Part shown: piece by piece, positions 23,454 through 35,222 of the stretch
Numbering within the stretch: position 1 is the first letter of the stretch
Layout of the letters: every line of letters begins with the position of its first letter
NCBI GenBank assembly: GCA_961205875.1
Contig: OY540813.1
Location: 31,529,001-31,593,000 of the forward strand
Reading direction: 5' to 3'
From: Sialis fuliginosa
Lineage: Eukaryota; Arthropoda; Insecta; Megaloptera; Sialidae
DNA length: 64,000 bases
Position numbers and translations under genes: made by a program
Notes under the pieces: generated by a model
The model's database searches: none
What the model saw: only the letters and a program-made list of their open reading frames with translations
Told to the model about the DNA's origin: nothing

Positions 23454-24174
23454 TTAAGGTATTTCTCGGGGAGAAACAAGGTACGCTATATGTTAGAAAA
23501 GGAAAAAACAAGTGTAGTATAAAATCAAGATAGCCATGATATAAATTCAAATAAAATTTGGCGACGTTGAGCATATATTTTCTATTGCGCATGCGCGACT
23601 TTTGTATTCCAGATTACAGCTACATATTATTTAATGTTTTGATGTGATAACGTGTACAATTATTTGCAGCTGAATTTGTTATATATTATAAATTTATAAT
23701 TAAGAAATAGTTTTTATTATTTTTATTATTCCTTGAAATTAAAAAAACAATATCTTCAGCACGTATGATTTTTAAATACCGCGGCAATTGTCAATACTTT
23801 GCCGCGTTGTCATAGCTAGTACCGTGATATTTTTGATCAGAAAATAAGTTTTTATTTTACTTATAACTTAAAAACGGGGTGGTGAAAATACTGGAGATTT
23901 TTTATATTAACTCCAATTATATTAATTTAGTTTTTCTCAAAATTTTCCTTCCTTCGCATAAATTTTTTTACTTTTTCATTGAAAATCAGCTTAAAATATC
24001 GTAATCCCTATACTCACAATGTTAAATTTTTTATATTATTTTGACGATATCTTCGCTCACAGGTGGTCAATCATTTTAAGATTTTGAATGGAGCTTCTAA
24101 TAACCTTTTTTTAGTTTTTTTTACAAAATTTGAGCTTACTCTTGAATCTTTTAATTTTTCCGAGAAATACCTTA
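23454..24174. mobile_element. TTAA-flanked MITE (GGTATTTCTCGG ends)
   Basis: Ends are TTAAGGTATTTCTCGG (23454) and CCGAGAAATACCTTAA (24174), perfect 12-bp TIRs inside TTAA on each side. TTAA duplication is the piggyBac signature, though GG-starting TIRs are not the classical piggyBac type. The interior is AT-rich and non-coding. Confidence 0.75.
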
Positions 24175-24266
24175 ATTAAAATATATAAAAATAAAAGGAT
24201 TAGTTTTCGAAATAAACGTGGACGAAGCCGTGTAGAATTTCTACTTTAAGATAAATTTAATGTACA

Positions 24267-25647
24267 TATGAGGAGGTTAGTATCAAAACGCAATATCTGC
24301 ACAAAGTTTCATTTTTCACCTAAAGGTGGAATCAGATGCACCTTCAGCCTCTTTTTCGTTAATAAATAATTATGGGTTAAAATGCAATGCGTTCCATAGT
24401 TAAGCTACTTTAAGTGTTAATTTTGTTTCAAAACGCAATATCTGTGCAAAATAAATACAGTGCGTTCACGATGAAAGGAACAAATTCGTTTAAAATTCAG
24501 GTAATTATTTTGTAGAAAAACGCTCGGACCCGTCGATTAGTATTTTTAATTGCGGATTTTTTGACATAAGAAAATTGTATACAGGGTGTCTGAAGAAGAA
24601 CATATGCAGTCATCAATGATATTTTTAAATGGAACACCCTATATATTATACCATTTTTGAATTGTGCAATAAATTCTGAACACTTTTTGTACAGCATATC
24701 ATATCTCTAAAATCAGTGGTTTTCGGAATAATGACGTTTGAAAATTGACATTTTGAAATACACACAAGTCAAAAAATGTTTATATTGAAAAAATACACCT
24801 TGAACATTTTTTTAAAAGCCAACAAAAACATCCTGTTATGGCAAAAAGAAAAAACATTGAACTTTTTTTTTTCCTTTTTTTTCTTTTTTTTTCTTCTTTT
24901 TTTTGCAATACCAGTATGTTTTTGTTGGCTTTTAAAAAAATGTTAAAAGTTATTTTTTTCAATTTTAAAATTTTATTTGACTGTGTGTATTTCAAAATGT
25001 CAATTTTCAAACGTCATTATTCCGAAAACCACTGATGATATGCTGTAAAAAAAGTGTTCAGAATTTATCGCACAATTCAAAAATGGTATAATATATAGGG
25101 TGTTCCATTTAAAAAAATCAATGATGACTGCATATGTTTTTCCTGAGACTCCCAGTATACAATTTTCTTATGTCAAAAAAATCCGCAACAAAAAATACTA
25201 ATCGACGGGTCCGAGCGTTTTTCCACAAAATAATTACCTGAATTTTAAACGAATTTGTTCCTTTCATCGTATATTAAAAATTACATATTTTACTAAATAC
25301 ACATTTAAAAAAATATAATAATTTCTATATTTTGTAAATATGTTATATTAATCAAAAGAATAATCTTGTATACAAATCATACTCTTTGATAATCAAAATT
25401 GGGTTCAAAAAGTAGTATGTACCTTCTTTTGGTTCAAAAAGCAATAAGTAAAAAGCAAAAACTTTATAAAAAAATGTCAAATTATTATTATTTTTTCGTT
25501 TTAGTATATTGATTACCGACGTCCAATCTTCCAGTACTGAAAATTTGAATACTTTCCTCCGCTTATCTTACCAGTTATCAGTTTTCACCATTTTCTCAAC
25601 ATTTTGTCTTATGTCAGATATTGCGTTTTGATACTAACCTCCTCATA
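24267..25647. mobile_element. FB-C outer element (TGAGGAGG ends)
   Basis: Outer termini TATGAGGAGGTTAGTATC and GATACTAACCTCCTCATA are exact inverted repeats that continue into 'aaaacgcaatatctg'. Flanking TA on both sides fits a TA duplication. The string CAAAACGCAATATCTG also recurs internally at 24428-24443. Most of the interior is a second foldback (24469-25269), probably inserted later. Confidence 0.8.
24469..25269. mobile_element. FB-C inner foldback (CGATGAAAGGAAC ends)
   Basis: Arms about 24469-24836 and 24905-25269 are inverted copies starting CGATGAAAGGAACAAATTCG. They share 'aacgctcggacccgtcgatt', 'ggaacaccctatatatta' and 'ccgaaaaccactg' blocks. The centre is a poly-pyrimidine stretch. 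Non-coding. Confidence 0.85.
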
Positions 25648-26984
25648 TATACATAAAATATGTACATCGATAAACATGCAAGAAATATAATCGATCTATT
25701 AAATCGAACTTTATTGTCCAAACTAATCGGTGTTTACAAGAGTGGTTAAAAATAGGGTAAAGTGTTTCTAATAAAAGACGCAAATCCAGCATATAGTATA
25801 TAGTATAGCTACTAGACATATATGAAAATACATGTAGGTACTGTATACCTACATAGCGGAGGTACAAAAGGATATAGTTCATTGATACAAAAGAAAAGAT
25901 TTTAAAAACTATAAATTGCACAAATTGTTTAATAGTAAAATAAAGAAGAAATCTTTTTTTAGTAATTTAAAAGTTCTAATTAGTTTGTTATAATACCTTT
26001 ACTTCATGTAGTAAAACTATCTTTATGGTAAATATTACACTACCTAAAATCTTAAATAAAATTTTCTACATTAGAGTAATTAAATTAAAGTTAAAATTGA
26101 TTTCTTTGAATTTTCCTTTTTAACAAATTGTATTATTTGAATGGATAAATGTATAAATAATAATATTTTACCTAAATGCATATTTAAGTAGTCGAGAACA
26201 AAATAATCACAATGCACTGGTTGAATAGAAGATAGTAAGTAGTGAGGGTGAGTGAAAGGAGGGTTGGTATAGATGGGGTGGTGTACAGATAAAAGGGCAA
26301 ACATCTTCGACGATTCATCTATAATGCACAACGGAAGATCCGTCTGACCGTTACTGCCACGATCGCGGTCGGCGATGCTGGACAGTGGCAATGCAACGAT
26401 ATTTGTTATCCATCCCGTGCTCCTTGTATGTGTTTTTAAAGTATTACTCGATGTTCTTGATTAATTTCAAATTGTATAATACTAAGAAAAGTTAAATAAT
26501 ATTTTTACAGTTTAAATAATTATGTAGGTAGGTAAAGTAGAAAGTTGCTGATATAATATTCTGTTAGAATATAATATGATTTATACATTTTAAATCATTT
26601 ATACATATATATAAAAACTCAAATTGACTATTCATAGATTTTTAAGATACACTTATGTTTAAATTATTTATAACAAAATATTTGTTTTCGAATTATGTTT
26701 TTTTCATTAGCGGTACTTGTTTATTATATCCCAAGGGCAATCTATTGGGGCGAAATCGTTTTGGTTAGTTTTTGTTAGGTTAATACCCAATAATAAATAT
26801 TTAAACTAATAGTACACACTTTACTCACATTGGCGCTGATGATATATTTTAATACATGAGACTTGCACATCTACAAATGCCGGGGATATAATAGACAAGT
26901 ACCTCACTAGATATTTCCAAAAAATAAATTGTTATAATCTAATAAAAGTTTACAAAAATAAATATATTCTATAGCAAAAACCAA
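25648..26984. other. Gap with a GC-richer island near 26220-26420
   Basis: No recognised gene. The 26220-26420 segment is GC-richer ('gccacgatcgcggtcggcgatg') and lies inside a 103-codon minus frame (26080-26391) without domains. The rest is AT-rich and low in repeats. Confidence 0.3.
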
Positions 26985-27365
26985 AGCTTCAAACCGGAAC
27001 AGAACCGAAAACCGAAAACCGAAAACCGGAAAAACCGTTATTTTTTGCCGGAACGAAAACCGGAACAGAACCGAAATATTTTTACGGTTCAGTACATGTT
27101 AAAATACGCGCGTTAACATGATCTTATTTCCCATTTCAATTGTTGTTCGGGCTATCATACAAGTACCATAAAATATTCTAAATTATGGTAGAAAAAAAAA
27201 TTTTAATACAAATATTTTTTTTTTTAATTAATCACTCGGAGCTGAACCGAAAACCGAAAAAACCGTTATTTTTTGCGGAAGAAAACCGGAACCGAACCGA
27301 AATATATTTTATTACTCGAACCGGAACGAAAACCGAAACGAAAAATATAACAGTTCGTAGCCCTG
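26985..27365 (+). mobile_element. Element end rich in AACCG motifs (hAT-like CCCTG terminus)
   Basis: Repeated 'aaccgaaaaccggaac' motifs at 26991-27090 and 27240-27340, ending 'acagttcgtagccctg'. The CCCTG terminus and subterminal repeats fit a hAT-type element. Relatives with the same style are at 39847-40950 and 45118-45282. No coding region. Confidence 0.5.
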
Positions 27366-28079
27366 GCAAAAACAATCAAAAATAGAACATATAAAAATTA
27401 TTTTATACATACGATATTTAACATTTATAAATAAATCTATGTATAGTCTCTCTCTGTACAATCAAAATGTTTGAGATATTTGGAGTGTATAAAAATGCGT
27501 CGTTTTATAATCCTTTTTAATAGTTTAAAAAAATTGTCTATTTATTTCGAAAACAACTAAACTGATTTTAATGGAACTTTCACTGTTAGAAAGTTTAAAT
27601 CCTTGGAATTAATATAAACTATATGAAAATTGGTTTATAGCAGGTAAATATTAAGTAAAATCTATAGTTAATATTTTCTAATAAAAAATATATAAGAATG
27701 AAAGAAAAATCAAATGTAATTAACATATTATTATCAATTGTAAATTATAATTTACAATTGATACTTTCTTATAAAAATAATTAGGGTAATTTGTGATGTT
27801 GATATAATTAAACATCACTGTGAAGATGAAATACATATGTTTCTACAGCAGCCATTTGAGCAGTCAGTCACTGATTTTGAAATACAAGCGAGCAAAACCG
27901 AAACAAAATCTTAAATAAATCGATATCGATCATTTAGTATCTACCTAATAATCTGGGATAAATTAAAAGTAATTTGATTAGCTACAATAAAAAATGTATA
28001 TTCAATTTAAATATCCATATAGTTTAATAAAGAAACCCAGTCCTGTGAATAGCATACAATCCAAAACAAACAAAGAATC

Positions 28080-28385
28080 CGAGCAATCCCGGCTCTAGTG
28101 TTCCAATTCAAAAATCAAGTTGTCGATACGCTCATAAAAGTTGCACAGGGCTGACCGGTAATGAGAAGCTCTGATAAAAGTTTCAACCGTACAGGACCCG
28201 TGTAATCGCGCACCTCAGAGTATCATCTACCACTAATATCTATTATTAACTGGTAATATTAACCCTTCCGTGCATCGGTTACGTATTGCGCCTAAAGAAA
28301 ACTTGACATGTTTATTATCACATTCGACACGTTTTTAAATGAGTTCAGGTAAACCCTTCCGACGTGAGATGGTTGGAAAATTAAA
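28080..28385. other. GC-richer island, apparently single-copy
   Basis: Contains 'gggctgaccggtaatgagaag', 'cgtgtaatcgcgcacctc' and 'cccttccgtgcatcgg'. Matches no repeat in the window and has no open frame of note. Candidate conserved non-coding sequence. Confidence 0.3.
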
Positions 28386-28748
28386 GGTATTTGTTTAATC
28401 TTGTTTCGCTGCATGCATAGATAATATGATTTCAATACTTCTTATAATATATTAGGAAAATAAGTATATAAATTCAAATTAATTTGAAATTTGTAAAAAT
28501 GATCATAGTTAATTATTTCAAGTAATATGTATTTTTCTAGTAGATTCTACCCAAGATTGTTTTTGTTAATTTTTCCCTACCACATCAAATCTGACGTCAA
28601 TACAAATTCAACCCTATTCCATATATTTATGTATGCCTTTTTGATTGGTTGGGTATCTACAGGAAATAATTTTGAGCTATTTAATTACTTTAGTTAAAAT
28701 ATCACAACTACACGTTTCTTTTTTTACATATGTACTTGAATTATAAAA

Positions 28749-29560
28749 ACATCTGCCAAGTAAATGCACAGTGCTTCCTCGTGCTAAATTCACTAAAACC
28801 GATTGTGTTCAGATAAATTGCCTGGCATTGGTTAACCATTTAATTTTTATACAAATTTTACTAAAAAATCTTAGTTCGAATTTTTTCTTAAAACGCACCT
28901 GAATATTTTTTCATATATTTTTAATTTTTTGACAATTTCAATCTAAATCTAAATTTATGCAAATGTCAAAATGACATTTAAAACGTCAAAGTGACATTTA
29001 AAACGCCAAAGTGACATTTAAAACGTCAAAATGACACTTAATATATCCAATCAAATATCAATTTAGAAAAACAAAACACGAATTTTTAAAATTAATTTAG
29101 ATAAATCTTTGTAAGGGAATATTTTACAACAAACGTAGTAGACCCATATTATAGAAAATTTAATTCTCTACAAAAAATATTCTATAAAATTTTCTCGTAA
29201 CATGTGTCGTTCTTGAGATATCTTGAAAAAATAAATATTTTGGGGTGTCACCCCTCCCCCTTACACACGATTTTGATGATTTTGAAATGGGACCGTCCTC
29301 AAACCAAACCCAACCATCCGACCAAGTTTCAATAATATCGGTTCAGTGGTTCATGAGTTATGCGTGTGACAAGGATTCAGGGGACAGACGGACGGACGGA
29401 CACACGGACAGACAGACAGACACGGAACGAAAAGTGTTTGTCTTGACGTGAAACGGATAAATAAATTTAAAATTTTGAAATTGGAGAACTTTTTTTTTGT
29501 CTCAATCTGAAACGATCACATAGCTTCTCGTATCTTCGATATTGCGAGGAAGCAAAATGT
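28749..29560 (+). mobile_element. R1 element, copy b (longest)
   Basis: Left 'catctgccaagtaaatgcac' plus AGTGCTTCCTCG; right ATTGCGAGGAAGCAAAA. It carries a small internal array of 'aaaacgtcaaagtgacattt' (four units, about 20 bp each, 28964-29040), a C-rich 'gtcacccctcccccttac' block, and a GACG/GACA microsatellite at 29386-29422. A 68-codon frame (29245-29451) recurs in the copy at 43101, but only because the DNA copies are similar. Confidence 0.82.
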
Positions 29561-29569
29561 AATTGATTA

Positions 29570-30133
29570 AAAAAATTTGTTGAAAGACATAAAAAATAGT
29601 TTTTTTAAATATTTCTATGAAACTTTTTTCCTATTCAAAGCCAAAAAAAGATCATTCAAATTTAAAATAATTAAATATTAAAATAAAGTTTATTATTATT
29701 AAATAAAATAAATAAAAGTTATATTAAAAATAAAATTCATTATAATCAATGAGAAGGATGAAATTGTTTTCTGTTAAGACAACAGTTCATCATAATTTGG
29801 TTCTCTGGTTGTTAATTTTCCACATCCAAAAGCCTGTTCAAATGCTGAAAAAGTAACTTCATGTAGATATGAAGTTGGAACAGGCAAATATACATATATT
29901 TCAGGACTTTTCTGTTATTACTGGATGAAGTACACTACTTATGTTTATTTTTTAAGAATCCGTCTGAAGCTATTTCCAACAATTGCTTTTCTTCTGCATA
30001 CGATAAACCTTCTGGCATGGATGTTGTATTAAATTGATTTTTTTTGTTACTGTTCGCTACGGTGCAACGCGTACCCCCACCAAACTTTTCCCGTACCCCC
30101 AAGGGTACGCGTACCATACTTTGGGAAACACTG
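29570..30133 (-). mobile_element. Internally deleted hAT element
   Basis: On the minus strand the element begins CAGTGTTTCCCAAAGTATGG (from 30133), a hAT-type terminus. The next ~65 bp is non-coding and leads straight into a transposase C-terminal relic. The other end is not defined; about 29570 is a guess. Confidence 0.55.
29774..30117 (-). pseudogene. hAT transposase C-terminal relic (SCAND3/ZBED-like)
   Basis: The minus-strand frame from 30117 gives LSYAEEKQLLEIASDGFLKN before a stop at 29935. A second short open stretch (29908-29774) gives SPEIYVYLPVPTSYLHEVTF, then SAFEQ and ending ..EPNYDELLS. In the SCAND3/ZBED5-like hAT family the C-terminus has 'EEQ..LI.ISSD..LK' followed by 'YP.I...ALK.LLPFPTTYLCE.GFSAL', so order and spacing agree. 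The two pieces are separated by stops, and the catalytic core is missing. Family assignment comes from remembered motif similarity, not a search. Confidence 0.55.
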
Positions 30134-30147
30134 CAATAATATACATA

Positions 30148-30784
30148 TTAGGTTTTTTTTTAATTTTAAAATTTTATTTTCGTTCCCGCAGGCCTATGTT
30201 TTAGCTTTGGATCAAAAGTTAATTGTACCAAAATTTCAGACTCATATATCAAACCTGTGTACGGTGCAAACCGAGTCTTTTTCCCATTTGATTAACATGG
30301 AAAAAATTACTTTTTACATACGCGTGAATATCTCGTTGAAAAAATTTTTTTTTGAACATTTTCAAGGGAATATTTTGTAGAGAATTAAGTGCTCAATTCA
30401 TAAATCCAATACATTTTAAGAAATGTTTGTTTAAAAATTATCATAAAAATTGGATTTTACTTTTTATGATAATGTTTAAACGAGCATATCTTTAAAAATA
30501 TTCGATCTATGAATTGAGCACTTGGGATCTTTTTTGTAAGAAATTTAATTATCTACGATATGCTGCTGTAAGAAATTAAAATAAATAAATTTTTCAACGA
30601 GATATTTACGCATAAGTAAAAAAGTAATTTTCCCATGTTAATCAAATGGGAAAAAGACTCGGTTTGTGCCATCCACAGGTTTGATCTAAGAGTCTGAAAT
30701 TTTGGAACAGTTAACTTTTGATCCAAAGCTGAAACATAGGCCTGCGGGACCGAAAAAATAAAAATAAATAAAAAAAACACCTTA
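30148..30784. mobile_element. FB-D foldback element
   Basis: The left arm runs from 'tattaggttttt' (30148) and the right arm ends 'aacaccttaata' (30784). The arms share 'cccgcaggcctatgttt', 'ccgagtctttttcccattt' and 'atctcgttgaaaaa' in inverted order and continue almost to the middle at about 30460 ('gaattgagcac' / 'gtgctcaattc'). It is essentially one long hairpin with no loop domain. Non-coding. Confidence 0.85.
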
Positions 30785-30859
30785 ATACAGTATACAGTAT
30801 ACATACTGTATATATCAACAAATCAAATAACAAAATCTACATTATTGCCAAACATAAAC

Positions 30860-31100
30860 CATAATTATAGGTAGGCATTTCGGGTTTTACTCGCGGATAC
30901 AAATTTCATTAAGCTCATTATCAGCTTCATGCGCCGTTACCAGTGCTGCCTGTCTTTATGACCGGTTGTAAAAACAGTTATTCGCGGTACCGGGAGGGAG
31001 GGGGCGCTAATAAACCGGCTCGTAGCGGTCGGTTATCATCAGGTTAACTATTGATTGCGGACGCCCGCAATATGCGGAATTTGTATTTCATTATTATTCC
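30860..31100. other. GC-rich island, apparently single-copy
   Basis: CpG-containing blocks 'cgcggtaccgggagggaggg', 'accggctcgtagcggtcgg' and 'gattgcggacgcccgcaat', followed by homeodomain-like TAAT sites. Not similar to any repeat here; no domain-bearing frame. One of the better candidates for a host enhancer or promoter-like element. Confidence 0.35.
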
Positions 31101-31454
31101 AGCTCAGAAAATTAAACCACCTATAACTTAATAATTGCAATGTTGATTAGAGTATTAAAATGTGTGTCAGTGTATGTACGTGTGTGTTTTATATTTATGT
31201 TTCTGAATATATGAGCATTTTGGTTATAATGTAAATGAGCATTCGCTTTTGGAATTTATTTACAAAGTTTATAATGGAATGTACCTATTTGTTAGTTTTT
31301 TAAGTTTTTAATTTAAGTTATGTTTAAAGTATGCAGTTAATGGTAAAACAATGAAATATCAAACAAAGTAACTTTTTCATAAAATACATAAAATTAAATT
31401 ATTTGATGTAAAAACTGTAAAACCAACTACAATACAATTCATTCATTTTCAATA

Positions 31455-31865
31455 TACAGGCTGATTCAACACTGTCGTGCCAAATTTAAACAGTAAATTG
31501 ACAAAAATATTTTAAACAAAAACATTATACGAACTTGTATCCGGAAATTCTTCGTGAGAGGGCTACAGCCCTCCAAAGATTTTACTCAAATTTAGTTTTT
31601 ATTTAATATCTTGAGAACCCATTGTGCTACAGTTATGAAATTTGATACAGGGTTTAGTAGGATACCAGGGTTAGTATTAATAAATATCGGTTTCCAATAT
31701 CAGCTAATAATAATTTAGACCAGGGCTGTTTGGGGCTAGAAGGTCTATCGATTTTTATCTAGTATTTTTGTGTTCTTTAATGTTTTCCTGAGTTGGGCAC
31801 TTATATAAGATTGTATAACACAGTTCATAATTGTATCACAATGAGTTCTCTAGATATTAAAATTT
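31455..31865 (+). mobile_element. FB-A foldback, copy 2 (truncated)
   Basis: Starts TACAGGCTGATTCAAC and follows the FB-A left arm ('ccggaaattcttcgtgag', 'gagaacccattgtgctacag', 'ctgagttgggcact'). At 31827-31860 a short piece of the right arm appears inverted ('gtatcacaatgagttctcta'), then similarity stops. Confidence 0.75.
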
Positions 31866-33904
31866 CCAAAGTCAACAACAACAAAATTATTTATCGTAAA
31901 TTGACAAAAAAAAAACACAAGTACATTAGAAAAGGAGTAATTCAACCGACAAGAAATGCATCTTATCATCATTATTTATCGTACATTATTGAACATTTTA
32001 ATAATTAATTATATTGTAAATAATAATATTTTAAAACTTTTTTTAGTACGAATCGTTTAAAAGATAATTTTAAAATCGATCTTTTCTTTAGAAAAATGAA
32101 TAGTGCATACAAAGTATGTACTCTTGGTAAAATATTGGAATGTTTGTACATATAACATAATCTCTATTATCATTTTTACACACAATATATTAAATTGTAT
32201 ACTGTATGGTGGATTAAATATTGATCTTTAATCTGTAAAGGGCATAGACTCTAAATAAGCAGGAATAATACCACGTTTTAATATTTATATTTGTTGTACT
32301 TACAAATTCTGTCATACATATTTATCATAGGTTTTCGGAATCTCATAAAACTTTGAATAGTTTCAAACTATTAAGAAAACAAATAATGACATAATAACAT
32401 TAACAAAAATTAGTTATAATTTTAATAATAGGTCACGCTACCACTGTAGAAGTATGAAAAAAATTATATCCGTTCGTTAAGATTATATTATTGGCCTAGC
32501 ACCCCTTTAGTCGTGAACTATCCGTGTTTTTTTTTTTCAATAAAAAAAGATTTGATTTCGAAAAACTTAGTTTTTAATTTATATGGAGAACACATGTACC
32601 TACATTTAATGGAATTTTTTACTTAGTTAATAACTAAAATTAAATAATTAAATATAATTTGGCGACCGCAATATATTTCATAGAAAAGATTGTGTAACAG
32701 CGAATGGAAATATATACTTTTTCTTGAATAAATTTTGACGTTTAGACAAACAAGTTTGTTTTTATTTTCATTATACATATTATGTACATATATTATGTAT
32801 TATGTATATATTCCCAACTCACTATCTCTTTTTCCCACAGTACATATAGACTATATCATTAATATATACTATGGCCTCGTCGACTCAGTTGTTGCACACG
32901 CACTCGTTGTTTGTCTGTAATTTTTGTTTTGTTTTGTTTTGTCTATTACTTTTGTTTACGCGTCTTTACAAACATGCTGTCATGGCGGTCTTGTATTTCT
33001 AGTTTTTATTACTTTGAATAAACCTGGTTCTGAAACTACACGTGAAAATATGTGTTTTATAATTGTTAAAGTATTTGAAAGGGTTGAAGTTTTGATTGAT
33101 CAATGTTTAAAACGTATCCGTATAAAATTTGTGTATAGATATATTATTATTATATATTTGTGTAAATAGAATACTTTCGGCGAGTTCTCTCATTTACTGT
33201 GTATTAAAAAATTCTATTTTGAACATCCAAAAACCATAGTCCAATATTTTTTTTAAAATTAGTAAAATATATGAGCTATCCATAAATAACATATTAAAAT
33301 TTTAGACCTTTATCTATACATTGTTTTATCGATCGAATAACCTTAAGATTATTGAATTCTTAATTAAATTCACGAAGATATACCTAATTAGTGAAAGCTA
33401 CTATCTAACCCTAACTATTAAAGACCGAGAAAACAAAATAGGCAAGCATGAATATTTAATTTTTTGTGATGGATCTAAAATCTACTAATTATGTTAAATA
33501 CTAATATTAGTAACAATAAATAATAAATTTGCAATAATTCATAATTTAATTAATTAATATTGTAAAACAAATAATAACAAATAGTCATAGTGGCGGCTGC
33601 TGAATTATTCACACTATCAATTAATTAGATAATAGAACATTTGACACTATCGCAGATTAAGAGAATTCATATTTTGTGCATTATAAATGCAATCATTACT
33701 TAATTAATACGTTATAATAAGCTTTGTTGAATATTGATGTATTTATACATGTGAAATAGTTGTAATATTTGAATTATTTGAGATTAGAATGACAAAAATA
33801 TATACATATATTAATGTCAATAAGTATAGATATGGGTAATGGGTATGTATATTGTTGGCCATTTTCATTTTCATTGAAATATAATATATCACATATATTT
33901 TTAT
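31866..33904. other. AT-rich gap; homeodomain-site-rich patch near 33590-33720
   Basis: No gene recognised; open frames (32735-33169) lack domains. At 33590-33720 a patch with 'gtggcggctgctgaattatt', 'atcaattaattagataat' and 'acttaattaatacg' has several TAATTA cores and no repeat similarity. Confidence 0.3.
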
Positions 33905-34175
33905 TAAGGTTCTGAAGAAACCCTATTAAACTCACTTTGTCGTAAACTATTTAAGCTAGAAGTTTGAAATTTTTACTGAACATGTAAAATAATACCCTCT
34001 AGTAAAAAATGTAAAAATAATTTTTTATGAAATAATAATAATAATTTTTTAAAGAACTAAAAGTAAGTAAAAAAAAAATTATTAAATTTTATCATTATAT
34101 TTTTTCAAACTGAAAAATGCACCTGTAAGTGGCTCCAAGTACGTACTCCGGGACCCTTATGGCATACATACATAT
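33905..34175 (+). mobile_element. Possible decayed GTTCC-type repeat
   Basis: Begins 'aaggttctgaagaaacccta' and ends 'gtacgtactccgggaccctt', which resembles worn ends of the GGGTTCCGTA family. Interior AT-rich. Weak call. Confidence 0.3.
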
Positions 34176-34241
34176 GTCTTAATCGATTTAAAAAAAAAAA
34201 AAATTAGGACATCTATATGTTTCAATATAGGTAATTATAAT

Positions 34242-34785
34242 AATAAGCATGATGCCTAATTTTTAAAAACTATTTATGATGATCTTACGTGTCTCTTATT
34301 TCCAAAAAAATGTTTATTTTTACAGAAAATAAAGGTTTAATCACAAAAATTGACCCTTTTAAAACTAATTTTGAATTTGACGCCAAAACGCTCGCAGGTG
34401 TCATGGCGCATTTTTGACGTCACGCCTATATAAAGACTCTTTGTCAACTATAATAAACCCTTGTTCCATCGCTAATGTTTCTTGGTTTTACTTTTGGTAA
34501 CACAAAACTGAGCAAATTAATAATTTAAAACCACAAAATAATTTATAAACAGTGCAGATATTAATGAAACAAAAATGACGTTTACGATGCCGTGACGTCA
34601 CCCACTCTGACTGGTGTTTTATCAAACATGGTGGATTGCTGTATTTTGCGTTTATATTTTAACAAAAATCATATTAATCTCGCTATTAATATAAAAATAA
34701 ATACATTTTTTAGAATCTTTTTAACTTATTTCATTATTTAAAATCATTATTTCAGTGATACTTTGTTACTGGCATCGTGCCTATT
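34242..34785 (+). mobile_element. M1 MITE, copy 3
   Basis: AATAAGCATGATGCC (34242) and GGCATCGTGCCTATT (34785). Full-length relative of copy 1, with CRE palindromes TGACGTCA at 34415-34422 and 34593-34600. It retains the ~50 bp missing in copy 1. Non-coding. Confidence 0.85.
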
Positions 34786-35222
34786 CAATTTTTTCTTACA
34801 ACTATATCTTTACACTATTAACACAATAATAACAATTTCGTTGTAATAATAAGAAAATCATTATAAATTCGATTTCTCCTGACCTCTACATAATTAAGAT
34901 GAGATCAACGAATACAACAACCTTCATTTAAACGAAGGTTCATGATTGTATTCAGGGGACTGACCGATATTATGGAATGAAAAGTGTTTATTTGGAAATA
35001 TCAAGTGGACATTTTAAAATCTGCTATCAGAAATGATCACAAAGTTCATCTTATTCTTTTTATGTAGTAAGAAAGTAATTCTGTTCAAAAACATTTTCAT
35101 TTCTATGAAAAAATAAAACGCTGCTGCGCAGTGAGTGTTAAAAATTTCTATATAAAAATTTACATTTCAAGCTATATCTAATCTATAGAGAAAGAAGAGA
35201 AAAACTTGAAAAAAAAGTAAAA

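Noticed and set aside
26080-26391. 103-codon minus frame as a gene
   Set aside because: No domain; half of it is AT-driven sequence outside the GC-richer patch.
29245-29451. 68-codon frame conserved between R1 copies at 29245 and 43207
   Set aside because: Conservation follows from overall DNA similarity of R1 copies; part of it translates a GACA/GACG microsatellite, and other R1 copies break the frame.
31030-31050. CTGATGA box in the 31-kb island (minus strand)
   Set aside because: No second box and no stems; chance occurrence.
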